From Streptomyces kanamyceticus (GTDB lineage: Bacteria > Actinomycetota > Actinomycetes > Streptomycetales > Streptomycetaceae), in contig NZ_CP023699.1 of assembly GCF_008704495.1 (NCBI RefSeq), positions 7,874,001 through 7,938,000 of the forward strand: a DNA stretch of 64,000 nucleotides. The letters run 5' to 3'. Made by a program: the position numbers and the translations under genes. This document shows positions 1 through 8,550 of the stretch, piece after piece (positions within the stretch are counted from its first letter, which is position 1; every line of letters begins with the position of its first letter). Below the pieces are notes generated by a model that was not told the DNA's origin, did no database searches, and worked only from the letters and a program-made list of their open reading frames with translations.

Positions 1-552
1 TTGCAGTCCGCGCTCACCCACGGCCACCCCACCGCGCTCGCCGCCTCCGACCTCACCGCGCACGCCGTCCGGCTGCTCGCCGAGGGCGTCGAGCCGACCG
101 GGCTCGTCGGACTGCTGCGCTCGTACGCGTACGAGAACCGCGAGACGTACCACGAGCGCTGGCTCGGCGAGCTGTGGAAGCGGGGCGGGGCCGCGACGCC
201 GGGGGCGTTCATCGCGCAGGGCTGGGACGAGTGCCTCGATGTCCTGGAGAGGCTCAAGGACGCGCTGCGCTCACCCTCGCCGGAGACCGATCCTTGCCTG
301 GCCACCGGCGCGGGCTGGATCGCCGAGGAGGCGCTCGCCACCGGCCTGCTGTGCTTCCTGATGTTCGTCGACGAGCCGGTCACGGCGCTGCGCAGAGCCG
401 CCTGCACGTCGGGGGACTCGGACTCGATCGCCTGCCTGGCCGGGGCCTTCGCGGGGGCGCACCTCGGGGCGGCCGCGTGGCCCGCCGAGTGGACGGCGCG
501 GATCGAACACGGGGACGAGCTGCGCGCGTTCGGCACGCTCTGGGATTCTTGA
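1..552 (+). CDS. ADP-ribosylglycohydrolase family protein (5'-truncated, C-terminal part)
   Basis: The reading frame is open from base 1, so the start and N-terminal half lie outside the window; the TTG at position 1 need not be a real start. The visible 183 residues carry the family's C-terminal metal-site signature, SGDSDSIACLAGAFAGAHLG at about residues 137-156. This corresponds to the GGDTDTIA..AGAIAGA motif that binds Mg/Mn in DraG-type enzymes. Family members remove ADP-ribose from proteins, nucleic acids or small molecules; the substrate here cannot be told. The gene ends about 50 bp from the convergent nucleotidyltransferase-like gene. Family assignment is strong, specific role unknown. 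Confidence 0.8.
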   Translation: MQSALTHGHPTALAASDLTAHAVRLLAEGVEPTGLVGLLRSYAYENRETYHERWLGELWKRGGAATPGAFIAQGWDECLDVLERLKDALRSPSPETDPCLATGAGWIAEEALATGLLCFLMFVDEPVTALRRAACTSGDSDSIACLAGAFAGAHLGAAAWPAEWTARIEHGDELRAFGTLWDS

Positions 553-602
553 GCCATGACGGCTGACCCCGGCCTCGTCGTCCGCGTACGCCTGTCAGGA
601 CT

Positions 603-1298
603 TCAGGACTTCAGGGCTGACGCCTGCCGCGTACGGAAGAGGAAGTCCTCGATCCGCTCCCGGTCGGGTCCAGCCGGGAGCGGGCTGTGCGGAGCCGCCG
701 CGTCCGCCTCTGCCGCGAGACGGTTCATCCACGACTCGACCTCCGGCCAGGAGACCTCGCCGCGCTTGACCGCGAGCAGCGGCTCGCGCTGCTCGCCGAC
801 GTCGATCGTCAGCTCGCCGGTGCGCAGCAGGTCGCGGCAGGACATCAGCAGGCGGAGCAGGTGCATGGCGTGCTTCCAGCGCGGGACGCCGTGGACGCGG
901 ACGTCGGCGTCGAGTTTTTTGCGCTGGCCAAGGGCGTACCTGGCGAAGGTGTCGTGGGCCTGGCGGGAGAGGAAGGCGTCGCGCAGGTCGAGCAGTTCGC
1001 GGCCGGTGTCCGTGAGGTGCTCCACCAGCGGGGAGTGCAGGCACTCCAGGACGTTCGGGTTCGCGCGCAGGGCGAGTTCGCAGAAGCGCTCCAGCTCCCA
1101 GCCGAACTGTTCGGCCGCGGGCCCGTCCACATGCGTCGGCGGCTTGTCGAAGCGCCAGAAGAGCGGTGTGGGGGCGAGGAAGACGCCCCTGCGGTCGGTG
1201 TCGCTGCCGTCCGTGGCCAGGCCGAAGGCGCGCGAGCCCATCACGCAGGAGTAGATCGTGTGGTCGCGTACCAGGTCGTGAGGGTCCGGAGGGCGCAT
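603..1298 (-). CDS. Nucleotidyltransferase-superfamily protein (COG3541-like)
   Basis: The 231-residue protein begins with an N-terminal nucleotidyltransferase-fold signature: GSRAFGLATDGSDTDRRGV (about residues 22-40) matches the GS(x)10-DxD/R pattern of predicted nucleotidyltransferases such as the COG3541/YcgL group. The rest is helical with many Arg/His residues, as is usual for the family. These proteins are thought to transfer nucleotidyl groups, but target and physiological role are unknown. The ATG at 1298 is the only good start before the motif. The gene is convergent with the ADP-ribosylglycohydrolase. Family placement is reasonable; no function beyond the fold can be claimed. Confidence 0.75.
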   Translation of the reverse strand: MRPPDPHDLVRDHTIYSCVMGSRAFGLATDGSDTDRRGVFLAPTPLFWRFDKPPTHVDGPAAEQFGWELERFCELALRANPNVLECLHSPLVEHLTDTGRELLDLRDAFLSRQAHDTFARYALGQRKKLDADVRVHGVPRWKHAMHLLRLLMSCRDLLRTGELTIDVGEQREPLLAVKRGEVSWPEVESWMNRLAAEADAAAPHSPLPAGPDRERIEDFLFRTRQASALKS

Positions 1299-1320
1299 GC
1301 CGTGAGCGTACGGCTCCGGG

Positions 1321-1815
1321 TCAGCCGAGCGTGATCGAGTTTCCGGTGACCGTGATCTTCTGCGGGGGCAGTGGGCGCGGCGCGGGGCCGCCCGCGACGG
1401 AGGCGTCGGCCACCCGGTACTTGCTGCCGTGGCAGGGGCAGTTGATCGTGCCGCCCGCCACCTCCGAGACCGTGCAGCCCTGGTGGGTGCAGACCGCGGA
1501 GAAGGCCTTGAAGTCGCCGCTCTCGGGCTGGGTCACGACGACCTTCTTGTCCTTGAAGACCTTGCCGCCGCCGACCGGGATGTCGGAGGTCTTGGCCAGC
1601 TCGGGGCCCGCGGGCGGCTTCGGACTCTCGGAGGCGGGCGCGGAGGATCCGGAGGTCTTGGCGGAGCCGGGTGCGGACGAGGACGGGGGCGGGGTCGCGG
1701 TGTCCGAGGGCTCCGGTTGTGACCCCTCGTCGCCGTACTTCGTGCAGCCCGCCGCCAGCGCCCCCGCGCCCGCCGCGATGACCGCCCGCCGCGACGCCCG
1801 CCCCGCGCCGCTCAC
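1321..1815 (-). CDS. Rieske [2Fe-2S] protein, Tat-exported lipoprotein
   Basis: This predicted 164-residue protein starts at a GTG that overlaps the stop of the upstream membrane-protein gene by four bases (GTGA), indicating translational coupling. The N-terminus has a twin-arginine signal (RASRRAVIAAGAGALAAGC) with a lipobox Cys, so it is probably folded with its cluster and then exported and lipidated. A Pro/Ser/Thr-rich linker (about residues 25-70) precedes a Rieske domain with both cluster-binding boxes: CTHQGC (Cys/His pair) and CPCHGS (second pair). It is much shorter than the QcrA Rieske subunit of the bc1 complex and has only one membrane anchor. It probably shuttles electrons outside the membrane, with its neighbour as partner; the partner is inferred. 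Confidence 0.85.
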   Translation of the reverse strand: MSGAGRASRRAVIAAGAGALAAGCTKYGDEGSQPEPSDTATPPPSSSAPGSAKTSGSSAPASESPKPPAGPELAKTSDIPVGGGKVFKDKKVVVTQPESGDFKAFSAVCTHQGCTVSEVAGGTINCPCHGSKYRVADASVAGGPAPRPLPPQKITVTGNSITLG

Positions 1816-2405
1816 GTCGTCACCCCGACCGTACGGAAGAACCAGAGCGCCGACGTCAGCCAGATCACCGTGAGCGTCACGAAGACCACGCCCGCGACCA
1901 GGGGCAGCAGCCAGCCGGGCAGCCGCTCCGAGCGGAGCAGCAGCATCTTGGCGCTGAACGCGCCGAAGAAGAAGCAGCCGAGCAGCGAGTGCCACAGCAC
2001 GCGGGTCGAGTACGTCTGGTAGCCGAGCGCGTAGAGGCAGTGCACCGCCACGGGGACGGCGACCAGGAACGCGATCCGGCCCGACCAGCGGTGCAGGGCC
2101 GCCGACCAGGAGGGTCCCGGGACCTTCCCGTACAGCATCAGGGCCGAGACGACCTGCACGAGCGCGAAGGCGAACGCCGTCGTGGCCAGCCAGGACTTGA
2201 CGGCGCTCGTGCTGCTGAAGCCCGCGAGGTTGAAGGCGGTGCCCTCCGGATCGTGGATCTTGCCGTACGCCCCGAGGCCCACCGCGACGGCCGCGGCGAA
2301 CAGCGCGGGCACCAGATAGCGGGCGGCGCCCGGCCTGCGGTGCTCGCCCGCGCCCGGGGGCACGGGGAAGCCGCCCTGGGTGGGGGCGGTGGGGTCGACG
2401 CTCAT
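1812..2405 (-). CDS. DUF6529-like integral membrane protein, cytochrome b561/ferric-reductase-like
   Basis: Predicted 197-residue membrane protein. After a Pro/Gly-rich cytosolic N-terminus there are about five to six transmembrane segments. Histidines sit in membrane context: LHRWSGR (end of a loop or helix start), VAVHCLYALGY, and VLWHSLLGC. Spaced His residues on neighbouring helices are typical of bis-His heme ligation in b561 and ferric-reductase-like domains. The family is annotated as DUF6529 in Streptomyces; heme binding is an inference. The gene sits between a secreted protein upstream (56-bp gap) and the Rieske gene downstream (4-nt overlap), so the three are likely one operon. ATG at 2405 is chosen because the upstream continuation of the frame is Arg-rich and non-membrane. 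Confidence 0.7.
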   Translation of the reverse strand: MSVDPTAPTQGGFPVPPGAGEHRRPGAARYLVPALFAAAVAVGLGAYGKIHDPEGTAFNLAGFSSTSAVKSWLATTAFAFALVQVVSALMLYGKVPGPSWSAALHRWSGRIAFLVAVPVAVHCLYALGYQTYSTRVLWHSLLGCFFFGAFSAKMLLLRSERLPGWLLPLVAGVVFVTLTVIWLTSALWFFRTVGVTT

Positions 2406-2461
2406 GAGGGCTCCCTCTCGGCGTGGGCGGGACGGGCGCCCGGCGATGCGGGCGGGCGGCT

Positions 2462-3133
2462 CTACGGCGTGACGGGGCGGGCGGTGACGACGTCGCCGTC
2501 GACCCGGACGGTGCCGGTGCGCGGGTCGAGCCGCGGGGCCTTCGCGGGCTTGCCGTCGCGCTTGAGGATGCCGACCTGGCTGCCGTCGGCCAGGACGATC
2601 CAGCCGCCGTCGAGCTTGGCGCCGCGCACCTCGGTGGTGGCGCGGTAGAGGCCGGACGGCTTGACGGCCTTGGCGGCGGTGAACTTCCAGGTCTCTTTGT
2701 CGATGTCGACCGTGCCCCGGATCCTCTTGCCGGTGAGCTGACCGTTCAGCTTCGCGCCGTGCTTGCCGGTCAGCCGCATCGAGCCGTCGTCCTCGACGTC
2801 GCCCTTCAGCCAGGACTCGGTGTTGTGGCCGTCGCAGAAGTACGCGATGGCCTTGCCGTCGCGCAGCGAGAGGGAGACCGCCGAGGTGTTGTCGTCGGTG
2901 CGGCCCGCGTAGTCGGCGTTGGGCGGCGGCTTCTTCGAGGGGCTCTCGGACGCACTCGCGGAGGGGCTGCCCGTCGGCTTCGGCGTGCCCTTCGTGGGGG
3001 AGGGGGGTGTGGTGCCGGGCGCGTTCCCTCCGTACGACGAACTGCCCGTCCCCGTCGTCGCGTTGAGCGACAGCATGAACAGGGCGAGCAGCAGCCCGGC
3101 GAGAAGGGTGTACAGAGGTCCTGAGCGCTTCAT
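2462..3133 (-). CDS. Secreted or membrane-anchored protein of unknown function, first gene of Rieske unit
   Basis: Predicted 223 residues. ATG at 3133 begins MKRSGPLYTLLAGLLLALF, a signal peptide or membrane anchor. A low-complexity Ser/Thr/Pro/Gly/Lys stretch follows (about residues 30-75), then a beta-rich domain with repeated short strands (for example GSMRLTGKHGAKLNGQLTGK) and one conserved-looking Cys (AYFCDGHN). I do not recognise the fold. Its position upstream of the b561-like membrane protein and the Rieske protein suggests an extracytoplasmic partner of that electron-transfer pair. An upstream ATG at 3211 would put 26 extra basic residues before the signal peptide, so it was not chosen. 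Confidence 0.65.
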   Translation of the reverse strand: MKRSGPLYTLLAGLLLALFMLSLNATTGTGSSSYGGNAPGTTPPSPTKGTPKPTGSPSASASESPSKKPPPNADYAGRTDDNTSAVSLSLRDGKAIAYFCDGHNTESWLKGDVEDDGSMRLTGKHGAKLNGQLTGKRIRGTVDIDKETWKFTAAKAVKPSGLYRATTEVRGAKLDGGWIVLADGSQVGILKRDGKPAKAPRLDPRTGTVRVDGDVVTARPVTP

Positions 3134-3196
3134 GCGAGCCCCCCGAGGCGCTGAGCCTGCCCGGCCCTTCCATGCAAGCGGACCCGTCCCCCTTCG

Positions 3197-3216
3197 TCCA
3201 TAGCTATCCATAGCTA
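3197..3216. repeat. Tandem 10-bp direct repeat TCCATAGCTA x2
   Basis: Two perfect, adjacent copies of TCCATAGCTA (3197-3206 and 3207-3216), each containing the palindrome TAGCTA. They lie 64 bp upstream of the reverse-strand secreted-protein gene. One helical turn of spacing and AT content unlike the surroundings suggest an operator or the -10 region of that unit's promoter. The reverse strand offers TTGGGG, 16 bp, TAGCTA. Confidence 0.5.
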
Positions 3217-3333
3217 AACGTCCCCCAATCGGCCCAAGTGGCGACAGTGGGCGATTCGGGTGACATTGGCATGGTCTGAGGCCCCGCCGTCCTCCTCGGC
3301 GCGGGCCCGGCCCTTCACGCGAAAGGCGCGACC

Positions 3334-3774
3334 ATGGCGGGTAACGATCTCGGCAGCCTTCTCGGCGGTCTCCTCGGCGGCGGCCAGCAGGGCGGTCAGC
3401 AGGGTGGCTCGTCCGGCGGCGGTGGCGGGAACATCCTCGGCGCGCTGCTCGGCGCCCTGATGAGCAAGGGCGGCGGCGCGGGCGGGAGCAACCCGCTGTC
3501 CGGCCTGCTCGAAGGGCTGACCAAGGCCGGACTCGCCGACCAGGCCCAGTCCTGGGTCGGCAACGGCGAGAACAAGGAGGTCTCCGGCGCCCAGGTGCGG
3601 GAGGCGCTGCCCGACGACACCCTCCGCCAAGTCGCCGAGGAGGCCGGAGTCTCCCCTGAGCAGGCCGCGAACGACATCGCTCAGGTGCTGCCGCAGGCCG
3701 TCGACAAGCTGACGCCCGAGGGCCAGGTGCCCTCCGGATCGCTCGAGGACCTGATCAAGCAGCAGCAGCTCTGA
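3334..3774 (+). CDS. YidB-family (DUF937) protein
   Basis: The 146-residue protein has a Gly/Gln-rich first half (GGLLGGGQQGGQQGG and similar) and an ordered C-terminal half containing WVGNGENKEVSGAQVREAL and a helix-rich end. This matches the YidB/DUF937 family. The WxxGxN..VS..QV..AL stretch is the typical core, and family members often end in a short helical tail like LEDLIKQQQL. Function is unknown; some DUF937 proteins are reported in cell-surface or stress contexts. The gene stands alone and is followed by a strong hairpin terminator 15 bp after the stop. A Shine-Dalgarno-like GAAAGGCG precedes the ATG. Confidence 0.8.
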   Translation: MAGNDLGSLLGGLLGGGQQGGQQGGSSGGGGGNILGALLGALMSKGGGAGGSNPLSGLLEGLTKAGLADQAQSWVGNGENKEVSGAQVREALPDDTLRQVAEEAGVSPEQAANDIAQVLPQAVDKLTPEGQVPSGSLEDLIKQQQL

Positions 3775-3788
3775 CCCACCCCGGTATG

Positions 3789-3826
3789 GTGCGCGGCGCC
3801 CGTCTCGGCAGACGGGCGCCGCGCAC
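3789..3826 (+). terminator. Strong 17-bp hairpin terminator after the YidB-like gene
   Basis: A perfect 17-bp inverted repeat (3789-3805 and 3810-3826) with a CGGC loop begins 15 bp after the stop codon. There is no U-tract, as is usual in Streptomyces. It separates the YidB-like gene from the aroH-tyrA unit. Confidence 0.8.
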
Positions 3827-3905
3827 TCCCGTGCCGGGCGCTGACTACGCTTGTCGTACGAAGGTGTCGGCAACAGTCGTCGCCGCGCGAGCGAGGAGCA
3901 GCACT

Positions 3906-4268
3906 GTGGCGGTACGAGCGGTCCGGGGCGCCGTCCAACTGGAGCGGGACGAGGCCGGGCACATGGGCGAGCGGGTCAGCGCGCTGCTCACCGCCGTCCT
4001 CGAGCGGAACGGGCTGACCCAGGAAGACCTGATCAGCATCTGGTTCACGGCCACGCCCGATCTGCACTGCGACTTCCCCGCGGCCGCCGCGCGCGGCCTC
4101 GGCATCGTCGACGTACCGCTGATCTGCGCCCAGGAGCTGGACATAGCGGGGGCCATGCCGCGCGTGGTCCGCGTCCTCGCGCACATCGACACCGACCGGC
4201 CGCGCTCCGAGGTCGCGCACGTCTACCTCGGCGCCGCCGCCGCACTCCGCAAGGACATCGCCCAGTGA
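3906..4268 (+). CDS. aroH: Chorismate mutase, AroH type
   Basis: Converts chorismate to prephenate, the branch point to phenylalanine and tyrosine. The 120-residue length and sequence fit the trimeric AroH (Bacillus-type) family rather than the helical AroQ type: it begins AVRAVRGAVQLERDE (the family's RGA..v..n motif), contains WFTATPDLHCDFPAAAAR in the core, and DVPLICAQELDIAGAMPRVV near the active site, where the family has MxVxGxLxxCIRV. The GTG at 3906 puts this N-terminus in register. Its stop overlaps the prephenate dehydrogenase start by four bases, so the next pathway enzyme is translationally coupled. Confidence 0.92.
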   Translation: MAVRAVRGAVQLERDEAGHMGERVSALLTAVLERNGLTQEDLISIWFTATPDLHCDFPAAAARGLGIVDVPLICAQELDIAGAMPRVVRVLAHIDTDRPRSEVAHVYLGAAAALRKDIAQ

Positions 4269-5350
4269 GAACCGCCCTCGTCATCGGCACCGGTCTGATC
4301 GGCACCTCCGCCGCCCTCGCCCTCGCGTCCCGCGGCGTCACCGTCCACCTCGCCGACCACGACCAGTCGCAGGCCCGCACCGCGGCCGCGCTCGGCGCGG
4401 GCACCGACGAGGCGCCCGCGGGCCCCGTCGACCTGTGCGTCGTCGCCGTGCCGCCCGCGCACGTCGCCGCCACCCTGGCCGACGTCATGCGGCGCGGCGC
4501 CGCGCGCGCCTACCTCGACGTGGCCAGCGTCAAGGGCGGCCCGCGCCGCGACCTGGAGGCCCTCGGCCTCGACCTCACCCCCTACATCGGCACGCACCCC
4601 ATGTCGGGGCGTGAGCGCAGCGGCCCGCTCGCCGCCACCGCCGACCTCTTCGAGGGGCGGCCCTGGGTGCTCACGCCGACCCGGGACACCGACACCGAGG
4701 TCCTCAACCTCGCCCTGGAGCTCGTCGCGCTCTGCCGCGCCGTCCCCGTCGTGATGGACGCCGACGCCCACGACCGCGCCGTCGCCCTCGTCTCGCACAT
4801 GCCGCACCTGGTCTCCAGCATGGTCGCGGCCCGCCTGGAGCACGCCGACGAGTCCGCGGTGCGGCTCTGCGGCCAGGGCATCAGGGACGTGACGCGGATC
4901 GCCGCGTCGGACCCGCGCATGTGGATCGACATCCTCTCCGCCAACCCGGGCCCGGTCGCCGACCTGCTCGCCGCCCTCGCCACCGACCTGGACGAGACGG
5001 TGGCGGCGCTGCGGGCGCTGCAGTCCGCCGACGCGGCGAAGCGGACCGAGGGCGTGACGGGCGTCGAGAACGTGCTGCGGCGCGGCAACGCGGGCCAGAC
5101 CCGGGTGCCGGGCAAGCACGGCGCGGCGCCGGCCGCGTACGAGGTCGTCGCGGTGCTCATCGACGACAAGGCGGGCCAGCTGGCCCGGATCTTCGCCGAC
5201 GCGGACCGGGCGGGCGTCAACATCGAGGACGTGCGCATCGAGCACGCCACCGGGCAGCAGGCGGGCCTGATCCAGCTGATGGTCGAGCCGAAGGCGGCGC
5301 CCGTGCTGAGCGCGGCGCTGCGCGAGCGGGGCTGGTCGATCCGGCAGTAG
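4265..5350 (+). CDS. tyrA: Prephenate dehydrogenase
   Basis: Oxidatively decarboxylates prephenate to 4-hydroxyphenylpyruvate on the tyrosine branch using NAD(P). Predicted 361 residues. The N-terminal Rossmann motif is VIGTGLIGTSAALAL; the catalytic-domain hallmarks are GTHPMSGRERSGP and DAHDRAVALVSHMPHLVSS (catalytic His in SHMPH); the helical dimerisation region follows. The last 80 residues (about 285-361) look like an ACT domain (YEVVAVLIDDKAGQLARIF.DA), suggesting feedback control by an aromatic amino acid. The GTG start overlaps the aroH stop (GTGA). No terminator is obvious before cmk, 178 bp downstream. Confidence 0.95.
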   Translation: MRTALVIGTGLIGTSAALALASRGVTVHLADHDQSQARTAAALGAGTDEAPAGPVDLCVVAVPPAHVAATLADVMRRGAARAYLDVASVKGGPRRDLEALGLDLTPYIGTHPMSGRERSGPLAATADLFEGRPWVLTPTRDTDTEVLNLALELVALCRAVPVVMDADAHDRAVALVSHMPHLVSSMVAARLEHADESAVRLCGQGIRDVTRIAASDPRMWIDILSANPGPVADLLAALATDLDETVAALRALQSADAAKRTEGVTGVENVLRRGNAGQTRVPGKHGAAPAAYEVVAVLIDDKAGQLARIFADADRAGVNIEDVRIEHATGQQAGLIQLMVEPKAAPVLSAALRERGWSIRQ

Positions 5351-5527
5351 CGGCCGGTCGTCCGGCCGCGGGGCGGCGGCGGCCGGGAGCCGGGGCCGCC
5401 GCGGGCGGGCGGCAGGGGCCGGTACGCGGGGGCTGTAAGGGCAGGGTGTGCGAGCCAGTAACCTTGTGCGGGGCGTGTTCGCGCCCCGCTTCCCCGCTCC
5501 GAGTACTGCGAAAGGTGTCCGCTCCCC

Positions 5528-6223
5528 GTGGAAACCGCAGCAACCGCCGCCCCGGCCGCCGTGATCGTCGCCATCGACGGGCCCTCCGGCACGGGCAAGT
5601 CGAGCACCTCGAAGGCCGTCGCCGCCCAGCTCGGCCTCAGCTACCTGGACACCGGCGCCCAGTACCGGGCGATCACCTGGTGGATGGTGCACAACGGCAT
5701 CGACCTCACCGACCCGAGCGCGATCGCGGCCGTCGCGGGCAAGCCCGAGATCGTCTCCGGCACCGACCCGGCCGCCCCGACCATCACGGTCGACGGCACG
5801 GACGTCGCGGGCCCGATCCGCACCACGGAGGTCACCTCCAAGGTCAGCGCGGTCAGCGCCGTCCCCGAGGTGCGCACCCGCATCACCGAGCTGCAGCGTT
5901 CCATCGCCGGATCGGCCGAGCTCGGCATCGTCGTCGAGGGCCGGGACATCGGCACGACCGTGCTGCCCGACGCCGACCTGAAGATCTTCCTGACCGCGTC
6001 GCCCGAGGCGCGCGCCGCCCGCCGCTCCGGCGAGCTCAAGGGCGCCGACGTCAAGGCGACCCAGGAAGCCCTGATCAAGCGGGACGCAGCCGACTCCACC
6101 CGCAAGACGTCCCCGCTGGCCAAGGCCGGCGACGCCGTCGAGGTCGACACCACCGAGCTCACGCTCCAGCAGGTCATCGAGTGCGTCGTCACCCTCGTCG
6201 GGGAGAAGCGGGCGGCGAAGTGA
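5528..6223 (+). CDS. cmk: Cytidylate kinase
   Basis: Phosphorylates CMP/dCMP to the diphosphates with ATP. The 231-residue length is normal for the bacterial long form. Visible features are the P-loop IDGPSGTGKSS (about residues 16-26), LDTGAQYRAITW in the CMP-binding region, VVEGRDIGTTVLPDADLKIF, and the LID-like basic segment ending KRDAADSTRKTSPL. The GTG start at 5528 directly precedes the P-loop domain. It overlaps the following acyltransferase gene by four bases (GTGA). The order cmk, acyltransferase, der is conserved in actinobacteria, consistent with a growth-linked housekeeping operon. Confidence 0.96.
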   Translation: METAATAAPAAVIVAIDGPSGTGKSSTSKAVAAQLGLSYLDTGAQYRAITWWMVHNGIDLTDPSAIAAVAGKPEIVSGTDPAAPTITVDGTDVAGPIRTTEVTSKVSAVSAVPEVRTRITELQRSIAGSAELGIVVEGRDIGTTVLPDADLKIFLTASPEARAARRSGELKGADVKATQEALIKRDAADSTRKTSPLAKAGDAVEVDTTELTLQQVIECVVTLVGEKRAAK

Positions 6224-6882
6224 GCGAGGCTCCCGCCGACCGGGGCGCTTCCGAGCGCGGTGCGGAGGTCGGCCGCCGGATCGGCGTCGGCCTGATGTAC
6301 GGGCTGTGGAAGCCGCGGGTGCTCGGCGCCTGGAAGGTACCGGCCACCGGCCCGGTGATCCTGGCCGTGAACCACTCGCACAACGTCGACGGACCGATGG
6401 TCATGGGCGTCGCGCCCCGGCCGACGCACTTCCTGATCAAGAAGGAAGCGTTCATCGGTCCGCTCGGTTCCTTCCTGCACGGGATCGGCCAGGTCGAGGT
6501 GGACCGGTCGGTCGCCGACCGCACCGCCATCACCAGGGCGCTTCGCGTCCTGACCGACGGCGGCGTCCTCGGGATCTTCCCCGAGGGCACCAGGGGCGAG
6601 GGAGACTTCGCCTCGCTGCGCGCGGGCCTCGCGTACTTCGCGGTGCGCGGCGGAGCGCCGATCGTGCCGGTCGCCGTCCTCGGCAGTACGGAGCGGCGCG
6701 GACGGCTGATAAAGCAGCTGCCGCCGCTGCGCAGCCGGGTCGACGTCGTCTTCGGAGACCCCTTCGAAGCGGGCGACGGCAGCGGACGGCGTACGCGCAA
6801 GGCGCTCGACGAGGCGACCGTGCGCATCCAGGAGCGGCTCACCTGCCACCTGGAAAACGCCAGGCGCCTGACCGGGCGCTGA
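6220..6882 (+). CDS. 1-acyl-sn-glycerol-3-phosphate acyltransferase (PlsC-like)
   Basis: Likely acylates lysophosphatidate at the cytoplasmic membrane to give phosphatidate. Predicted 220 residues. The two diagnostic blocks are present: the catalytic HX4D motif in NHSHNVDGP (about residues 49-57) and the glycerol-phosphate-binding FPEGTRGEG (about 124-132), with [10 protein letters not shown] further on as in the family. There is no long N-terminal transmembrane helix, so it is probably a peripheral or monotopic membrane enzyme. The GTG start overlaps cmk. An alternative family member with a different acyl acceptor cannot be excluded. Confidence 0.9.
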   Translation: MSEAPADRGASERGAEVGRRIGVGLMYGLWKPRVLGAWKVPATGPVILAVNHSHNVDGPMVMGVAPRPTHFLIKKEAFIGPLGSFLHGIGQVEVDRSVADRTAITRALRVLTDGGVLGIFPEGTRGEGDFASLRAGLAYFAVRGGAPIVPVAVLGSTERRGRLIKQLPPLRSRVDVVFGDPFEAGDGSGRRTRKALDEATVRIQERLTCHLENARRLTGR

Positions 6883-6964
6883 GCGAGACTTATCAAGTAG
6901 TGCCCCGGCCGAGACGAGAGGCCGGTGCACCGATCACCACGATGAACGACGAGGTACGGACTTC

Positions 6965-8443
6965 ATGAACGACCAGACACAGCCCGAGGGCGACGGCTTC
7001 GCCGAGCACGACCACGGGGCGCTCGGCGACGCCGAGTACGCACAGTTCATGGAGCTCGCCGCCGAAGAGGGCTTCGACGTCGAGGACGTCGAGGGCGCCA
7101 TCGAGGAGGCGGGCCACGGCCCGCTGCCCGTCCTCGCCGTCATCGGCCGCCCCAATGTCGGCAAGTCGACCCTGGTGAACCGCATCATCGGCCGCCGCGA
7201 GGCCGTCGTGGAGGACCGTCCCGGCGTCACCCGCGACCGTGTCACCTACGAGGCCGAGTGGTCGGGCCGCCGCTTCAAGCTCGTCGACACCGGCGGCTGG
7301 GAGCAGGACGTGCTCGGCATCGACGCGTCCGTCGCCGCCCAGGCGGAGTACGCCATCGAGGCCGCGGACGCCGTGGTCTTCGTGGTGGACGCCACGGTCG
7401 GCGCCACCGACACCGACACGGCCGTCGTGCGCCTGCTCCGCAAGGCGGGCAAGCCCGTCGTGCTCTGCGCCAACAAGGTCGACGGCCCCTCCGGCGAGGC
7501 CGACGCCACCGCCCTGTGGGCCCTCGGCCTCGGCGAGCCGCACCCCGTCTCCGCGCTGCACGGCCGCGGCACCGGCGACATGCTCGACGCCGTCCTGGAC
7601 GCGCTGCCCGAGGCGCCCGCGCAGACCTTCGGCACGGCCATCGGCGGACCGCGCCGCATCGCGCTCATCGGCCGTCCGAACGTCGGCAAGTCCTCGCTCC
7701 TGAACAAGGTGGCCAACGAGGACCGCGTGGTCGTCAACGAACTGGCGGGCACCACCCGCGACCCGGTCGACGAGCTCATCGAACTGGGCGGCATCACCTG
7801 GAAGTTCGTCGACACGGCGGGCATCCGCAAGCGCGTCCACCTCCAGCAGGGCGCCGACTACTACGCCTCGCTGCGCACCGCCGCCGCCGTCGAGAAGGCG
7901 GAGGTCGCGGTGATCCTCATCGACTCCTCCGAGAGCATCTCGGTCCAGGACCAGCGCATCGTGACGATGGCGGTCGAGGCGGGCCGCGCGATCGTCGTGG
8001 CGTACAACAAGTGGGACACCCTCGACGAGGAGCGCCGCTATTACCTGGAGCGGGAGATCGAGACCGAGCTCGCCCAGGTCGCCTGGGCGCCGCGGGTCAA
8101 CGTCTCCGCGACCACCGGGCGCCACATGGAGAAGCTCGTCCCGGCGATCGAGACGGCCCTCGCGGGCTGGGAGACGCGCGTGCCGACCGGCCGTCTGAAC
8201 GCCTTCCTCGGCGAGATCGTCGCCTCCCACCCGCACCCGGTGCGCGGTGGCAAGCAGCCCCGCATCCTCTTCGGCACCCAGGCGGGCACGAAGCCGCCGC
8301 GGTTCGTCTTCTTCGCCTCCGGCTTCATCGAGGCGGGCTACCGCCGCTTCCTGGAGCGCCGTCTGCGCGAGGAGTTCGGCTTCGAGGGCACGCCGATCCA
8401 CGTCTCGGTGCGGGTCCGCGAGAAGCGCGGCCGCAAGAAGTAG
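6965..8443 (+). CDS. der: Ribosome-associated GTPase Der (EngA)
   Basis: Tandem-GTPase factor for 50S ribosomal subunit assembly. The 492 residues contain an acidic N-terminal extension (residues 1-55) typical of actinobacterial Der. G-domain 1 has [14 protein letters not shown] and DTGGWE, with NKVD as G4. G-domain 2 has [22 protein letters not shown] and NKWD. A C-terminal KH-like domain (about residues 395-492) ends in a basic tail (VREKRGRKK). The ATG at 6965 gives the acidic extension; it lies 82 bp after the acyltransferase gene. A strong terminator follows. Confidence 0.97.
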   Translation: MNDQTQPEGDGFAEHDHGALGDAEYAQFMELAAEEGFDVEDVEGAIEEAGHGPLPVLAVIGRPNVGKSTLVNRIIGRREAVVEDRPGVTRDRVTYEAEWSGRRFKLVDTGGWEQDVLGIDASVAAQAEYAIEAADAVVFVVDATVGATDTDTAVVRLLRKAGKPVVLCANKVDGPSGEADATALWALGLGEPHPVSALHGRGTGDMLDAVLDALPEAPAQTFGTAIGGPRRIALIGRPNVGKSSLLNKVANEDRVVVNELAGTTRDPVDELIELGGITWKFVDTAGIRKRVHLQQGADYYASLRTAAAVEKAEVAVILIDSSESISVQDQRIVTMAVEAGRAIVVAYNKWDTLDEERRYYLEREIETELAQVAWAPRVNVSATTGRHMEKLVPAIETALAGWETRVPTGRLNAFLGEIVASHPHPVRGGKQPRILFGTQAGTKPPRFVFFASGFIEAGYRRFLERRLREEFGFEGTPIHVSVRVREKRGRKK

Positions 8444-8504
8444 CAGTAGAAGTAGCGGTAGCGGTCGCACGGGGCGTGGCCGCGACCCGTCTCCCGTACG
8501 CACG

Positions 8505-8541
8505 AATGCCCGGCCTCCCCACGACGGGGAGGCCGGGCATT
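8505..8541. terminator. Bidirectional hairpin terminator between der and a convergent gene
   Basis: Perfect 16-bp inverted repeat (8505-8520 and 8526-8541) with an ACGAC loop. It is placed 60 bp after der and immediately after the stop of the reverse-strand gene at 8551-8931, so it can serve both. Confidence 0.85.
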
Positions 8542-8550
8542 CGCGTGTAA

